A stretch of DNA of 64,000 nt from Hymenobacter sediminis (GCF_003231285.1 NZ_QKNS01000001.1:620001-684000), one strand, 5' to 3'. Counted from the first letter of the stretch, positions 1-8,956 are shown. Notes: generated from the letters alone by a model not told the origin. A program made the numbers and translations.

Positions 1-1
1 C

Positions 2-907
2 ACAACCCAGCTGATGGTGGGGACGGGCTACGATGGGGTGGAGCGCACGGGCCGCGTGTTTGCCGATGTCAGCTACCAGGGGCTTTGGCCCGTGCTGGAT
101 GTAAGCGTGGAGCACGGTGCCCGCCGGGTGGCCGGCGTTCTGGCGGCCGGCGGCGTTGACTACGACCGGTGGCAGTATAACCGCTTGAGCGTGGGTAGCC
201 GTCTGCCCCTCACGCTCACTACCTCCCGCATGCTCACTTCCCTAACGGTAGGAGCCTACTATCAGCTGGAACAAACCCAAGGCTACGACTTGGTTGCTCA
301 ACCCAGCCGTACGGAGGTAGGCCGCCGGCCTCTGCACGCCTTGGTTGGTAGCGTAGCCTTTGCCCGCACCCTGCGCCAGAGCTACCGCGACGTAGGGCCC
401 CGCTGGGGGCAAAGCCTGAGCCTGGTGTGGCGGGGTACCCCCTTCGGCACGGGGCTGTCGGCTGGGCAGCGGGCGGCGCAGGGCAGCCTGTTTCTGCCGG
501 GCCTGGGCTGGCACCATGCCATCCGACTGCGGGCGGGCTACCAATGGCAGCAGCAGCGCGAGTACCGGTTCGGCTCGGCCATCTTCTACCCTCGCTCTTT
601 GCCCTACCTAAGCTACAATCAGCTAACCACCCTGAGCGCCGAGTACCGCCTGCCCCTGGCCGATATGCACTGGGACATCGGCCGGGTGCTGTACGTGCAG
701 CGGCTAAAGGGCGCGGCTTTCGTGGATGGCGTTTGGGGAAAATCGGGCAGATCGGCTGGCAGCTACTATGCCATGGGCTTCGATTTGTCGGCGGTGTTTA
801 ACCCATTGCGGCTCCGGACGCCCTTGGAAGCAGGGGTGCGCACCGTGTACAATTCCGCCTACGGGCGCTGGGAGCTGCAGCCGCTAGTACTCAACATCGG
901 CTTTTAG
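2..907 (+). CDS. C-terminal part of an outer-membrane beta-barrel protein (5' end outside window)
   Basis: The reading frame is already open at base 2, with codons for T-T-Q-L before the first ATG at 14, so this is the 3' end of a longer gene. The visible ~300 residues are rich in alternating aromatic/glycine strands (WGQSLSLVWRG, LTTLSAEYRLPL, GYQWQQQREYRF) and end in ...LNIGF. A terminal Phe preceded by alternating hydrophobics is the usual C-terminal signature of outer-membrane barrels. In Bacteroidota such barrels are often fused behind TolB/PD40-like propeller domains, but that part is not visible here. A strong bidirectional hairpin terminator follows 15 bases after the stop. The exact family is not recognised. 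Confidence 0.6.
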   Translation, partial: TTQLMVGTGYDGVERTGRVFADVSYQGLWPVLDVSVEHGARRVAGVLAAGGVDYDRWQYNRLSVGSRLPLTLTTSRMLTSLTVGAYYQLEQTQGYDLVAQPSRTEVGRRPLHALVGSVAFARTLRQSYRDVGPRWGQSLSLVWRGTPFGTGLSAGQRAAQGSLFLPGLGWHHAIRLRAGYQWQQQREYRFGSAIFYPRSLPYLSYNQLTTLSAEYRLPLADMHWDIGRVLYVQRLKGAAFVDGVWGKSGRSAGSYYAMGFDLSAVFNPLRLRTPLEAGVRTVYNSAYGRWELQPLVLNIGF

Positions 908-922
908 GCCTACCCCCGGTTT

Positions 923-968
923 AGACAAGAAAGCCCGGTTCTGCTGTCAGAACCGGGCTTTCTTGTCT
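923..968. terminator. Bidirectional hairpin terminator
   Basis: A perfect 21-base inverted repeat (923-943 and 948-968) with a 4-base loop, with A-rich 5' and T-rich 3' ends. It lies between two convergent genes, so it can stop transcription from both sides. Confidence 0.85.
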
Positions 969-995
969 TGAAGTATGAAGTCGTATAACCTTGTC

Positions 996-1433
996 TTACT
1001 TAGCGGCTTTAAACACCAGCAGCGGCTGCGCGTGCTCCGTGTCGTAGAGGGCCAGCTGGCGGTTGCTGATGCTGTAGCGCGTTACCTGGGGTAGCAGTTG
1101 CAGGTAGCGGGTTTCAAGATCCTGATTAGAGCAGGTGGCATACGTAGCATGCTGGTTGCTAAAGCGAAGCCCGGCGGAGGCCGCCGCCAGTTGGTACTGG
1201 CCTCCGTACTGGTTGCAGAAAGCCCGGCCGCTGTTCGAACTCCCTACCGAGCTCAATATCAAATCGGTGCTAGTGCTGCCAGTTTGCTCACCCGCGGCCT
1301 TCCCTTCTATTTCGGCCAGCACCCAGCGCTGATCCAGCAAATACAGCGGCGCGGGTACGGGCTCCGTGTCTTTAGCGCAGCTAGTAAGCAGGGCCGTGCC
1401 TGCAATGAAAACAAGGGGTAGAAAACGCCGCAT
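996..1433 (-). CDS. META-domain (HslJ-like) lipoprotein
   Basis: The 145-residue product starts MRRFLPLVFIAGTALLTSC, a lipoprotein signal peptide with lipobox LTSC, so I place the start at 1433 rather than at the longer upstream frame (to 1544), which would bury the signal. The mature part has the META-domain pattern: W..E in the first strand (RWVLAEIEG), a central NQYGG.Y segment, and a C-terminal L.LY....PLLVF strand. META domains occur in heat-shock HslJ-like and secreted motility-associated proteins; the function here is unknown. A paralogue with the same architecture is encoded at 5578-6024. The gene is divergent from the hydrolase at 1507. Confidence 0.75.
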   Translation of the reverse strand: MRRFLPLVFIAGTALLTSCAKDTEPVPAPLYLLDQRWVLAEIEGKAAGEQTGSTSTDLILSSVGSSNSGRAFCNQYGGQYQLAAASAGLRFSNQHATYATCSNQDLETRYLQLLPQVTRYSISNRQLALYDTEHAQPLLVFKAAK

Positions 1434-1506
1434 GGATTGAGCCGGAAGGATGAGGTAGGACGGAGAAAGGAGCAAGATAGCCAGTAAATGGTTGCATACT
1501 TGCATC

Positions 1507-2349
1507 ATGCCCGCGCCCGCTCTGCTTTCTGCCACTGATTTCACCCTGCCCTTCCTCGACCATTACCTGCGCGTACGCACCCTCCGCCACGTTAGTCCGG
1601 CGGCCGAGCAGCGGCCCTGGCTGGTATTCCTGCACGATTCGCTGGGTAGCATCCGTCTCTGGCGCGACTTACCCGAGCAGCTGGCCACCGCCCTGCAATG
1701 CCACGCCCTGATTTACGACCGGCGCGGCTACGGTGAGTCGGCACCGTTTGGTCCCGAGCTCCGTACGCCTGCCTACCTCGAACAGGAAGCTCAAACCGTG
1801 CCCGCTGTGCTATCAGCCTGCGGAGTTGCGCAAGCCGTGCTGTTTGGGCATTCTGATGGGGGTACGCTGGCCTTGCTGGTAGCGGCCGCCGAGCCGGGCC
1901 TGGTAGCCGCGGCCGTAACCATTGGCGCCCATGTGTTTGTGGAGGCAGAAACCCTGCGCGGCATTGAGCAGGCCCGCCAGCAATATGCCACCACCGATTT
2001 GTCCCAGCGCCTGGCTCGCTACCACGGCGCTAATACTGAAGCTGTGTTCCGGGCCTGGACGGATACCTGGCTAAGCCCGGCCTTCCGAAGCTGGAACATT
2101 GAGCACTATCTGCCTCAGGTGCAGTGCCCCGTGCTGGTACTCCAGGGCACCGCCGACGAATACGGCACCCCAGCGCAGGTAGCGGCCATTGCCGGGCAAG
2201 TAGCCGGGCCCGTGCGCGCCGAACTCCTGCCAGGCCTGGGCCACACCCCGCACCGCCAGGCACCCACTCAGGTAATAGACCTAACCACCGATTTTCTGCG
2301 AAGCCTGAAGCTTTTTCCTCTAACCAATCCCCTCCAAACCGGCATTTAG
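1507..2349 (+). CDS. Alpha/beta-fold hydrolase
   Basis: A 280-residue alpha/beta hydrolase. It has an HDSLGS oxyanion-type loop after strand 3, YDRRGYGES, and the nucleophile elbow GHSDGG with Ser as the probable nucleophile. The acid lies near GTADEYG and the histidine near LGHTPH. It is probably a cytoplasmic esterase or related hydrolase; substrate not predictable. An ATG five codons upstream (1492) is also possible; I prefer 1507 because homologues of this type usually begin with a short stretch before the first strand. It is transcribed alone. Confidence 0.75.
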   Translation: MPAPALLSATDFTLPFLDHYLRVRTLRHVSPAAEQRPWLVFLHDSLGSIRLWRDLPEQLATALQCHALIYDRRGYGESAPFGPELRTPAYLEQEAQTVPAVLSACGVAQAVLFGHSDGGTLALLVAAAEPGLVAAAVTIGAHVFVEAETLRGIEQARQQYATTDLSQRLARYHGANTEAVFRAWTDTWLSPAFRSWNIEHYLPQVQCPVLVLQGTADEYGTPAQVAAIAGQVAGPVRAELLPGLGHTPHRQAPTQVIDLTTDFLRSLKLFPLTNPLQTGI

Positions 2350-2578
2350 GTAGGTGTTTGGTAAAGAGAAGCTGCGCATACTAAATCAATAGCAAGGAAG
2401 CGTCGATGGCACTGATTAATAACTTGGAAATGTTCTAATTAAAGCGCATTATAAAATCATGGTTTAGAGTGCGTTTTACTAGAAATTGTCGTTATTTAGT
2501 ATCATCCCGGCCGGGCACGACGGTTTGTGTAGGTTGCCCCGGACCCATCCGGCTTCATTCTTTAGCCAAATCAGCACT

Positions 2579-3028
2579 GTGACGTCTCGTTTGCCGGGTT
2601 CTACCTCTGAGCAGCAGCCTTTCTTTTCTTCATCCGGGGTGCAGCTCTTGCAGGAACTGCCTCAGGTCCGGCTTTCGTATGATGCTACTAACGGCTGGCT
2701 TTACGCCGATTGGTACGGGGCCCAAACGGCGGCTACCATGCGGGCTGGCTCAGAAATGTTAATAGCCGCCGTTGCTAGTGGCAAGTACACTAAGCTGCTC
2801 AACGACAATACCCACCTGACGGTAATGGCCGTGACAAGCCCGGAATGGGATGCCCTGCACGTACTGCCCCAGCTAATTAGTGCTGGCTTGCAGTACCTGG
2901 CCTGGGTATATTCTCCTGATCAGCAGAGCCGCCAATACACCGACTACGCTGTGAACCGAAGCCCGTACCCTTTTGTGCTCACCTTCGAAGAGTACAACAT
3001 GGCCGCCGAGTGGCTGCGGCAGTTTTAA
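2579..3028 (+). CDS. STAS/SpoIIAA-like protein, paralogue 1
   Basis: The ~149-residue product has alternating strand/helix segments (LSYDATNGWLYADWYG, a long amphipathic helix, then TKLLNDNTHLTV), a layout resembling SpoIIAA/STAS-like regulators common in Bacteroidota. The frame can be read from a TTG at 2486, but the first ~30 residues are low in structure and lie in an AT-rich promoter-like region. I prefer GTG 2579, which gives a length matching the next gene (151 residues). No catalytic motif is visible. It probably forms a tandem pair with 3190-3645. Function unknown. Confidence 0.5.
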   Translation: MTSRLPGSTSEQQPFFSSSGVQLLQELPQVRLSYDATNGWLYADWYGAQTAATMRAGSEMLIAAVASGKYTKLLNDNTHLTVMAVTSPEWDALHVLPQLISAGLQYLAWVYSPDQQSRQYTDYAVNRSPYPFVLTFEEYNMAAEWLRQF

Positions 3029-3189
3029 GCCAACCTCGTGCTTCAACGAGCCCGGGTTATGGTTGGTCGGCATAAGGTTTCTGTTCGCCGAGGGGGTAGC
3101 ACCCTGGGCAGGAGGCTCCCGTAAACTTAAGCGAATATGGGTTCTAGACTAAGAAGGGCCCAGATACGTCGTTTACGTTTTCCTATCCT

Positions 3190-3645
3190 ATGTCTGAAAT
3201 TCAGCTCCATACCGAACCGTTCGGTGAGCTGCTCCTCTTGCCCGAAGTACCCTGCCTACTCATCCGGTGGCATGGGTTTGCCAACAGTCGTAATCTTCGA
3301 TTTCTGCTAGATAAAGGGCTGACGCTCTACCAACATTACCGCTTGCAGTACCCGAACCTGAGTTGGCTATCAGATACCCGACAATTCGGGGCTATGCTTC
3401 CCGCCGACCAGCAATGGGCCGCCACCGACTGGAACCGCCGCGCCTACCAGGCGGGCATTCGAAACTTTGGATTCATTGGGCCCGAAAATGTATTCGGGCA
3501 GATTGCCATTCAGCAGTATTCCCAAAACACCCTCCACGGCGACTATCACCTGGGGGTGAGCTACTATGCATCCTTGGATCAAGCGTACCAACAGCTGAAG
3601 CCGCAGCAAAACCCTTCCGGGAGCCGTGCCCGTAGCAGGGGGTAG
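3190..3645 (+). CDS. STAS/SpoIIAA-like protein, paralogue 2
   Basis: A 151-residue soluble protein with no signal peptide. The order of elements resembles the preceding gene: a strand around IRWHGFAN, a long helix, a central buried segment LSWLSDTRQFG (like the conserved strand-Asp turn of STAS-like folds), and AGIRNFGFIGPEN. This supports tandem duplication and divergence. No partner kinase or phosphatase is adjacent. Family assignment is by pattern only; function unknown. Confidence 0.55.
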   Translation: MSEIQLHTEPFGELLLLPEVPCLLIRWHGFANSRNLRFLLDKGLTLYQHYRLQYPNLSWLSDTRQFGAMLPADQQWAATDWNRRAYQAGIRNFGFIGPENVFGQIAIQQYSQNTLHGDYHLGVSYYASLDQAYQQLKPQQNPSGSRARSRG

Positions 3646-3732
3646 GCCGGCCGGATATCTGTAAGGAGTTGAGGTAATTATTTTTTTAGCAGCCGTGTTG
3701 GCCTGGCAGTGTCCCTTTGCTTATCTTCTGCC

Positions 3733-4182
3733 ATGCAAGTACTGAAGCCCCTCTGCCTGACCGCCCTTTGCACTCTTGGTTTAACTGCTCCCACCACTTC
3801 CTCGGTGGCGGGCGGGCCTTCTTCTGTCACGGTGGTGGTGTCGGCCCTGGCGTCTACTTCCTCCTGCGTAAAGCTGTACTTCTATAATGCGCGGGAAAAG
3901 TTTCTGACTAAAGGCGGCTATGCATTTATGAAGGTGGTAAAGCCCAGTGGGCAGCATCAGGTAAGCCTGCCGGTGGAGCTGGCGCCCGGCGAGTGGGCCG
4001 TGGCCATCACCCAGGACACCAACAACAACGATAAGCTGGACAAGAACCTGATGGGCATCCCGACGGAGCCTTTCGCCTTTTCCAATAACGTGCGCCCGCG
4101 CCTATCCCCACCCGATTTCAACGACTGCAAGTTCACGGTAAACGGAGCGGGCAAAGTCGTAAGCATTGCCCTGACGAAGTAG
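3733..4182 (+). CDS. Secreted DUF2141 domain protein
   Basis: A 149-residue protein starting MQVLKPLCLTALCTLGL, a Sec signal peptide, so I choose ATG 3733 over the frame start at 3709. The mature part has the DUF2141 layout: a strand-rich small domain, AREKFLTK, LAPGEWAVAITQDTNNN, DKNLMGIPTEPFAFSNN. The N-x-K-L-D-x-N-x-x-G-I-P-x-E signature is characteristic. These are periplasmic or exported proteins of unknown role, common in Bacteroidota. The gene converges on 4191-4673 with only 8 bases between the stops. Confidence 0.75.
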   Translation: MQVLKPLCLTALCTLGLTAPTTSSVAGGPSSVTVVVSALASTSSCVKLYFYNAREKFLTKGGYAFMKVVKPSGQHQVSLPVELAPGEWAVAITQDTNNNDKLDKNLMGIPTEPFAFSNNVRPRLSPPDFNDCKFTVNGAGKVVSIALTK

Positions 4183-4190
4183 CCGTCCGC

Positions 4191-4673
4191 CTACCCCTTG
4201 CGGAACGGATGAGCCCCGCGGGCGAGCCGCTCGGCCGTTTCTACGGCGCGGCGGGCGCGGGTTTCCGCTTGCCGTGCCGTGCTGATGTGCTGAGCCAATG
4301 CGCGCCGCATAGCACCAGACAGTAGCTGAAAGTTGTGCTCCGCTTCCGGCCAGGCCTCCAGCGCTTCGGCTAGTTCGGTGGGTAGGTCCACTCGGTCGGG
4401 CTCCGGGTCGGGTTCCAGGCTGAGCTGTACGTGCTGGCCCACCTGCACCCCGGCGGCCAAGCACAGCTCCTTGTTGATCATGAGGTAGCGCCCACCGCCC
4501 GTTTGGGGCAATAGGCTCAGCCGGATGGGGTAGCCATTCAGAGTACCCACCACGCGCCGGGCGCTTTTCCCGCCCAGGGCCTCCACGGTTAGCGGTGGCA
4601 CTGCTACCACCTGCGTAGGCATAAAGCTGGGGCCGCCGGCTTCCAGGTAAGCTTCAAAGGAGTGCATGGGCAT
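4191..4673 (-). CDS. DUF1905 / YdeI-like protein
   Basis: A 160-residue cytoplasmic protein. The N-terminal half (about 30-95) fits DUF1905: VVGTLNGYPIRLSL, GGGRYLMINKEL, GVQVGQHVQLSLEPD, a beta-barrel-like domain. The C-terminal half (about 100-160) resembles the YdeI/OmpD-associated segment, with P.EL.EAL, an F..L....R......I..A...ETRARR pattern, and a basic end. These domains occur together in small bacterial proteins linked to peptide resistance, but the mechanism is unknown. Monocistronic. Confidence 0.65.
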   Translation of the reverse strand: MPMHSFEAYLEAGGPSFMPTQVVAVPPLTVEALGGKSARRVVGTLNGYPIRLSLLPQTGGGRYLMINKELCLAAGVQVGQHVQLSLEPDPEPDRVDLPTELAEALEAWPEAEHNFQLLSGAMRRALAQHISTARQAETRARRAVETAERLARGAHPFRKG

Positions 4674-4812
4674 GAAAAGGGTATTTGGTCCTGAGGAACC
4701 CTGGGCACTGTTCAGTGGGTTTTGTGATATGCTGTAGGGGCCGGCTGACGGCTAAAACCTTTTGAGGGCCCTGCGGCTTATACCCGCCTGAACTTGTAAA
4801 ATCATTGCTGAC

Positions 4813-5514
4813 ATGAAAATAGAAATCTGGTCCGACATTGTGTGCCCGTTCTGCTACATCGGCAAGCGGCGCCTGGAAAACGCACTGGCGAATTTTCCCC
4901 ACGCCGATAAAGTGGAAATCCAGTGGCACAGCTTTGAACTGGACCCCGGGGCCCAGACCGAGCCCGGCGTGAGCTTGTATAAGCGCTTGGCCGCCAAGTA
5001 TGGAAATACCGAAGCCTGGGCCCGGCAGATGAGCGCCAACATGACCCAATCGGCGGCTGAGGTAGGACTGGCGTTTGACTTCGACCGCGCCGTACACGCC
5101 AACACTCTGCATGCTCACCGCTTGGTGCACCTAGCTGACCGCCACGGCAAGCAGGACGCCGCCAAGGAGCGCTTCTTCAAAGCATATCTGGAAGAAGGCC
5201 AAGACCTCAACGACTTTGCTACCCTTACCCGCCTGGCTAATGAAATAGGCCTGCCCGCCGCGGAAGTAGAGCAAGTGCTCCACTCCGAGCAGTTCACCCA
5301 GGAGGTGCGCCACGACGAGTACCAGGCTCGCCAGATTGGGGTGCGCGGCGTGCCGTACTTCGTCTTCGATGACAAGTACGCCGTGTCGGGTGCCCAGCCA
5401 AGCGAGCTGTTCCAGGAAGTGCTGGAGAAAGTATGGGAAGAATCTCGCCCGCAGCCCGTGCAACTGGCCGGCGCCGACGGGGCCGCCTGCGGTCTTGATG
5501 GCAGCAATTGCTAA
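4813..5514 (+). CDS. DsbA family oxidoreductase (FrnE-like)
   Basis: A 233-residue thioredoxin-fold protein without a signal peptide. The redox motif CPFC is at residues 11-14 (SDIVCPFCYIGK), followed by the long helical insertion typical of the DsbA/2-hydroxychromene-2-carboxylate isomerase superfamily. The cis-proline loop is in GVRGVPYFVFDDKYAVSGAQ. The intact CxxC and the ...C.L....C tail indicate the FrnE-like cytoplasmic disulfide oxidoreductase branch. Members are connected with oxidative stress tolerance. A hairpin terminator follows at 5532-5573. Confidence 0.85.
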   Translation: MKIEIWSDIVCPFCYIGKRRLENALANFPHADKVEIQWHSFELDPGAQTEPGVSLYKRLAAKYGNTEAWARQMSANMTQSAAEVGLAFDFDRAVHANTLHAHRLVHLADRHGKQDAAKERFFKAYLEEGQDLNDFATLTRLANEIGLPAAEVEQVLHSEQFTQEVRHDEYQARQIGVRGVPYFVFDDKYAVSGAQPSELFQEVLEKVWEESRPQPVQLAGADGAACGLDGSNC

Positions 5515-5531
5515 GCGTAGGCTACGCCGTC

Positions 5532-5573
5532 AACAAAAAAGCCATTCCTAATGCTGGGAATGGCTTTTTTGTT
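5532..5573. terminator. Bidirectional hairpin terminator
   Basis: A 17-base perfect inverted repeat (5532-5548 and 5557-5573) with A6/T6 flanks. It lies between the convergent DsbA-like gene and the META lipoprotein gene. Confidence 0.85.
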
Positions 5574-5577
5574 GGAT

Positions 5578-6024
5578 CTACTCAGCTTTCTGGAAAATAA
5601 GTAGCGGCCGCAAGGTGTTGCTGGCGTCATAAAGCCGCAACTCATAGCCGCGGATTTCATAACCTGCGGTACGGGGTAGGGCATTCAGGTATTTATCCTC
5701 CAAGCTCTGGGCGGCGCAGGTTGCTCTGGTGGAGGATTGCCCGCTAATACTGAGCACGCCGGGGCTGCTGCCAAGCGTGAACGTGCCCCCAAACGAATTG
5801 CACGGCGCCAAGCCTTCCGTACGGTTAGGGCCGGAAGTAAACCGGATGTAGGAGCGGAAGGTATCGGAGTAGCTGGAAACAGATATGGGCGTTTCTTCTA
5901 TCTGCACTAGCTTCCAGCGGGTGTTCAGTAATTCCACGGCGGGCTGCGAGTCATTATCATCCTGGCAGCTGCCTGCCAGAAGACCCAGCCCGATGATGCC
6001 TGAATAGAGAAGAGGTTTGCGCAT
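5578..6024 (-). CDS. META-domain lipoprotein, paralogue of 996-1433
   Basis: A 148-residue protein with a lipoprotein signal ending in LLAGSCQDD. The META-domain segments are RWKLVQIEE, APCNSFGGTF, STRATCAA and LRLYDASNTLRPLLIF. Matching elements occur in the gene at 996-1433 (NQYGGQY, ATYATCS, LALYDTEHAQPLLVF), so the two are paralogues about 4 kb apart. Two conserved cysteines in the mature part (CNSFGG and TRATC) could form a disulfide in the periplasm. Function unknown. Confidence 0.75.
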   Translation of the reverse strand: MRKPLLYSGIIGLGLLAGSCQDDNDSQPAVELLNTRWKLVQIEETPISVSSYSDTFRSYIRFTSGPNRTEGLAPCNSFGGTFTLGSSPGVLSISGQSSTRATCAAQSLEDKYLNALPRTAGYEIRGYELRLYDASNTLRPLLIFQKAE

Positions 6025-6120
6025 AAGTGAAGGGTAGGAAAGGTGAGGTAGTGGGGGCAGATAAACGATATATGAGGGCCGTTGTAAATTACAGAGTTAG
6101 CTACTGGCCAAAAGGTTGCA

Positions 6121-6159
6121 AACAAAAAGCGCCACCCGGTATGGGTGGCGCTTTTTGTT
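6121..6159 (-). terminator. Hairpin terminator for the aldo/keto reductase
   Basis: A 17-base perfect inverted repeat (6121-6137 and 6143-6159) with a 5-base loop and A/T-rich ends. It lies just downstream of the minus-strand gene ending at 6177. Confidence 0.8.
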
Positions 6160-6176
6160 TCCGAAGGGGGTAGGCC

Positions 6177-7172
6177 TTACGCGGGTTGCTGCAGCTGCTC
6201 CAGTTGCTGGCTGATGAAATCTACCTCCTGGGGCGAGAGTTGCACATCAATGGCGTGGGCATTCTGCACGGCTTGCTCGGCGTTGCGGGCGCCCACCAGG
6301 GCCACCGAAATACCGGGCTGCGCCAGCGTCCAGCGCAGCACCAACTGGCCGAGGGTAGCATTTTTGCTTTCCGCCATGGGCCGGATTTTATCTAGGAAGG
6401 CATTCACGCGCGTCACAAACTCGGGCTTGAACAGCGGGTGCGTGGCGCGCAGGTCGCTGGCATCGAAGTGCTGGCCGGGCTTGATTTTGCCCGTCAGCAA
6501 ACCAAGCTGCATGGGGCTGTAGGCCAGAATAGCCTTGTTGTGCTCCAGGCAGTAGGGCACCACATCCTTCTCAATGTCGCGGCGCACCATGCTGTAGGGT
6601 ACCTGGTTCGAGGCCAGGTTTACTACCTGCTCGGCTTCCTGCATCTGCTCCACAGAGTAGTTGCTCACGCCGGCGGCGCGCACTTTGCCCTGCTCAATCA
6701 GGCGCTGCACGGCCTCCATGGTGTCATGAATGGGCGTAGTCTTGTCGGGCCAGTGAATCTGGTACAGGTCAATGTAGTCGGTGCCGAGGCGGCGCAGGCT
6801 GTCCTCGCACTCCCGGATAATGCTGGCCGGGGCGGCGTACTTATACACGTCGATGTCCTGGCCCTGGTTGTTCTTGCTCTTCATGGCAAAATCACCCTTG
6901 GCCTCGTCCCAGCGCATGCCAAACTTGGTCAGGATCTGGACCTGGTCGCGGGGTAGGGTTTTGATGGCCTCGCCCACAATTTCTTCGCTTAGGCCTTGCC
7001 CATAAATGGGGGCCGTATCAATGCTGGTTACGCCCAGGTCAAAAGAAGCGCGGATGGCGCCTACGGCGTCGTTCTGCTCAGTGCCGCCCCACATCCAGCC
7101 GCCGGCTGCCCAGCTGCCAAACGTTATCCGCGAAACGCGCACCCCAGAGGTGCCTAATTCAATGTATTCCAT
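6177..7172 (-). CDS. Aldo/keto reductase
   Basis: A 331-residue TIM-barrel NADPH-dependent oxidoreductase. The AKR catalytic tetrad is visible: Asp in SIDTAPIYGQG, Tyr in the same segment, Lys in ILTKFG and His in YQIHWPD. The C-terminal cofactor segment is VALVGARNAEQAVQNA. Length and layout match the YghZ/Tas-like branch. Probably cytoplasmic; it reduces carbonyl compounds, substrate unknown. Single gene with its own terminator. Confidence 0.9.
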   Translation of the reverse strand: MEYIELGTSGVRVSRITFGSWAAGGWMWGGTEQNDAVGAIRASFDLGVTSIDTAPIYGQGLSEEIVGEAIKTLPRDQVQILTKFGMRWDEAKGDFAMKSKNNQGQDIDVYKYAAPASIIRECEDSLRRLGTDYIDLYQIHWPDKTTPIHDTMEAVQRLIEQGKVRAAGVSNYSVEQMQEAEQVVNLASNQVPYSMVRRDIEKDVVPYCLEHNKAILAYSPMQLGLLTGKIKPGQHFDASDLRATHPLFKPEFVTRVNAFLDKIRPMAESKNATLGQLVLRWTLAQPGISVALVGARNAEQAVQNAHAIDVQLSPQEVDFISQQLEQLQQPA

Positions 7173-7424
7173 GATGAAAGGATAGAGAAGTGTCAGGAGT
7201 ACCCGGCCTTGGGAAGGTCCGGGAGTCAGTCAAACCCACACTACAGGCCAAAGGTTACGCCCAAGCCATGCGCCGGACTGCCACAGTTCAGCTGCTATGG
7301 TTCAGTTGTATGCTGCCTTCTTATCAACTTCAGCTCACTGGCATGAAGCGCTTTTGCCGCGCCAGCGGGGGTAGGGGCAGCTAGGTGGAACTCCAATTTC
7401 CTACCCCGTAATAAGGCCCGAAGC

Positions 7425-8138
7425 CTACTTCTTCCGGTACGGAAAGCTTTCGGCCGACGTACGAACCAGCTCTTGGGTGAGGCGCGTGGGCTTGAGGGTT
7501 GCCGTGCCCGTGCGCTCAAAATCAAAGCGCCACACCAGCTGTCCGCTGCGGCAGTCGTGCAGCGTGAGGTTGGTGGTGGCCTGGCTGCTGGGTATAGCTG
7601 ATGGCTCAGTGGAGCCCAGCAGGGGCTCGTTCAGGAGCATGCGTGCGGCCAAGCCCATGCCAGCGGGCAGAGGCTGGTACAAATCCGTCTGGCCCGAAAG
7701 GATGGCATCAACCCCCAGCACGCGCTGCAGCTCACTCATCGACTGCTCAGGGAGCGTAGCGAAGGTAATGCCGGCTTGCTGCAGGCGGCGGTTGGTTTCG
7801 GCTACTTCCTGAAACTGCACCGAGTAACCGGCTTTGGGATGCTGCTCGCGTAGCTGAGCCTGCAGCAGCGCCTGCAACTGGTACGCTACCGCCTGGCTTT
7901 CCCGGGCCTGCTTGTCGTACCACTCCTGCTGCACCCGCTGCAGGGTGGCCCTTGAGGTGTCGGTGCCGGTGTAGCGAATGTCGCTGAGGCGGATGCGGTC
8001 CTGGGTTACTTCGAAGGGCAGAATGGCTACCGTCCGGTGGGCTGAAAGCACGGAGGCTTCCAGAGTGCGGGAAGAGAAGTGAGCGGCCGGAGCGCACGCC
8101 ATGAGTAGAAGCAGGAAGCCAATAAACAGCCTAGACAT
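7425..8138 (-). CDS. Putative lipoprotein of unknown function
   Basis: The 237-residue product begins MSRLFIGFLLLLMAC, a lipoprotein signal peptide with Cys at 15, which sets the start at 8138 rather than 8231. The mature domain contains AILPFEV early, a helical region (residues ~85-125), GVDAILSGQTDLYQ, and a C-terminal LTLHDCRSGQLVWRFDFE. The pattern 'AILPFEV ... GVDAILSG ... L.D...G.LVW' is typical of envelope lipoproteins related to CsgG/GNA1162-type or DUF4136 proteins. I cannot assign the family firmly. It is divergent from another lipoprotein gene at 8351. Confidence 0.6.
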   Translation of the reverse strand: MSRLFIGFLLLLMACAPAAHFSSRTLEASVLSAHRTVAILPFEVTQDRIRLSDIRYTGTDTSRATLQRVQQEWYDKQARESQAVAYQLQALLQAQLREQHPKAGYSVQFQEVAETNRRLQQAGITFATLPEQSMSELQRVLGVDAILSGQTDLYQPLPAGMGLAARMLLNEPLLGSTEPSAIPSSQATTNLTLHDCRSGQLVWRFDFERTGTATLKPTRLTQELVRTSAESFPYRKK

Positions 8139-8350
8139 ACAGCAGAGGGGTAGGAGGTCAGAAATAACAGCCGCGCTTGGGGCCCCAAGATGCGCATTTA
8201 AGGGTTCAGCTGCCAGCGGGGGGTAGGGCATTTCTACCGTTCAGCCTGGGCCCAGGGCGGGGTGTGCAACATACCTGCCTCGCGTAACTTCCGCTCTGTC
8301 TGGCAGGTATAGAAGCTAAGAACTATCCCTCCATTCTACTCCAAAACCTG

Positions 8351-8956
8351 ATGAAAGCCACCCTCACCGCAGCCCTGTTGCTGCTCATAACCCTGGTCAG
8401 TAGTTGTTCCTCGTCGGTAGCTGTGCAGCAAAAGCCCGGCGTCGATTTTAGCCGCTACCACACCTACGCCTGGGCCAAAACCGATGTAAAATCGGCCGAC
8501 TCGCAGAACCCCATCTACAAAAGCTCCCTCAACGACGAAATCATTCAGGGCGCCATCAACAGCGAAATGGCTAAGCGTGGCATCCGGCCAGTAGCCGGCA
8601 ATGCCAAGCCCGATTTCTACCTGACCTATCACCTCTACATTGAAGAGGCCGAGCGCACCGTGGCCAACCCACCCGCGCCGGGCTACGCCTTCCCCTACGC
8701 CATGAGCTACCGCGGCCGGCTGCTGCCCATCAACTACGGCTACTGGTACACCTCGCCCTACTACAACACTGGCTACCGTACCGAAACCTACAACGAAGGC
8801 ACCATGATTCTGGACATTGTGGACGCCCGCAGCCACAACCTGGTGTGGCGCGGCTCCGTGGCCGACCCAGTGGGCAACCCGGCTCGCCTCGGCGAGGAGT
8901 TTGCCAAGGCTGCGAAAGACATTCTGGAGAAATTTCCGGTGGCTGAAAAGCAGTAG
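8351..8956 (+). CDS. DUF4136 domain lipoprotein
   Basis: A 201-residue lipoprotein; the signal peptide ends LVSSCSSS. The mature part follows the DUF4136 pattern: VDFSRYHTYAWAK at the N-terminus, a helix with INSEMAKRGIRP, KPDFYLTYH, and GTMILDIVDARSHNLVWRG near the end, followed by a helix. It is probably anchored to the inner leaflet of the outer membrane; role unknown. A hairpin terminator follows at 8984-9010. Confidence 0.8.
   Translation: MKATLTAALLLLITLVSSCSSSVAVQQKPGVDFSRYHTYAWAKTDVKSADSQNPIYKSSLNDEIIQGAINSEMAKRGIRPVAGNAKPDFYLTYHLYIEEAERTVANPPAPGYAFPYAMSYRGRLLPINYGYWYTSPYYNTGYRTETYNEGTMILDIVDARSHNLVWRGSVADPVGNPARLGEEFAKAAKDILEKFPVAEKQ

Noticed and set aside
2486..2578. TTG start extending the first STAS-like gene upstream
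   Set aside because: The added ~30 residues lack structure and lie in a promoter-like AT-rich zone; GTG 2579 gives a length matching the paralogue.
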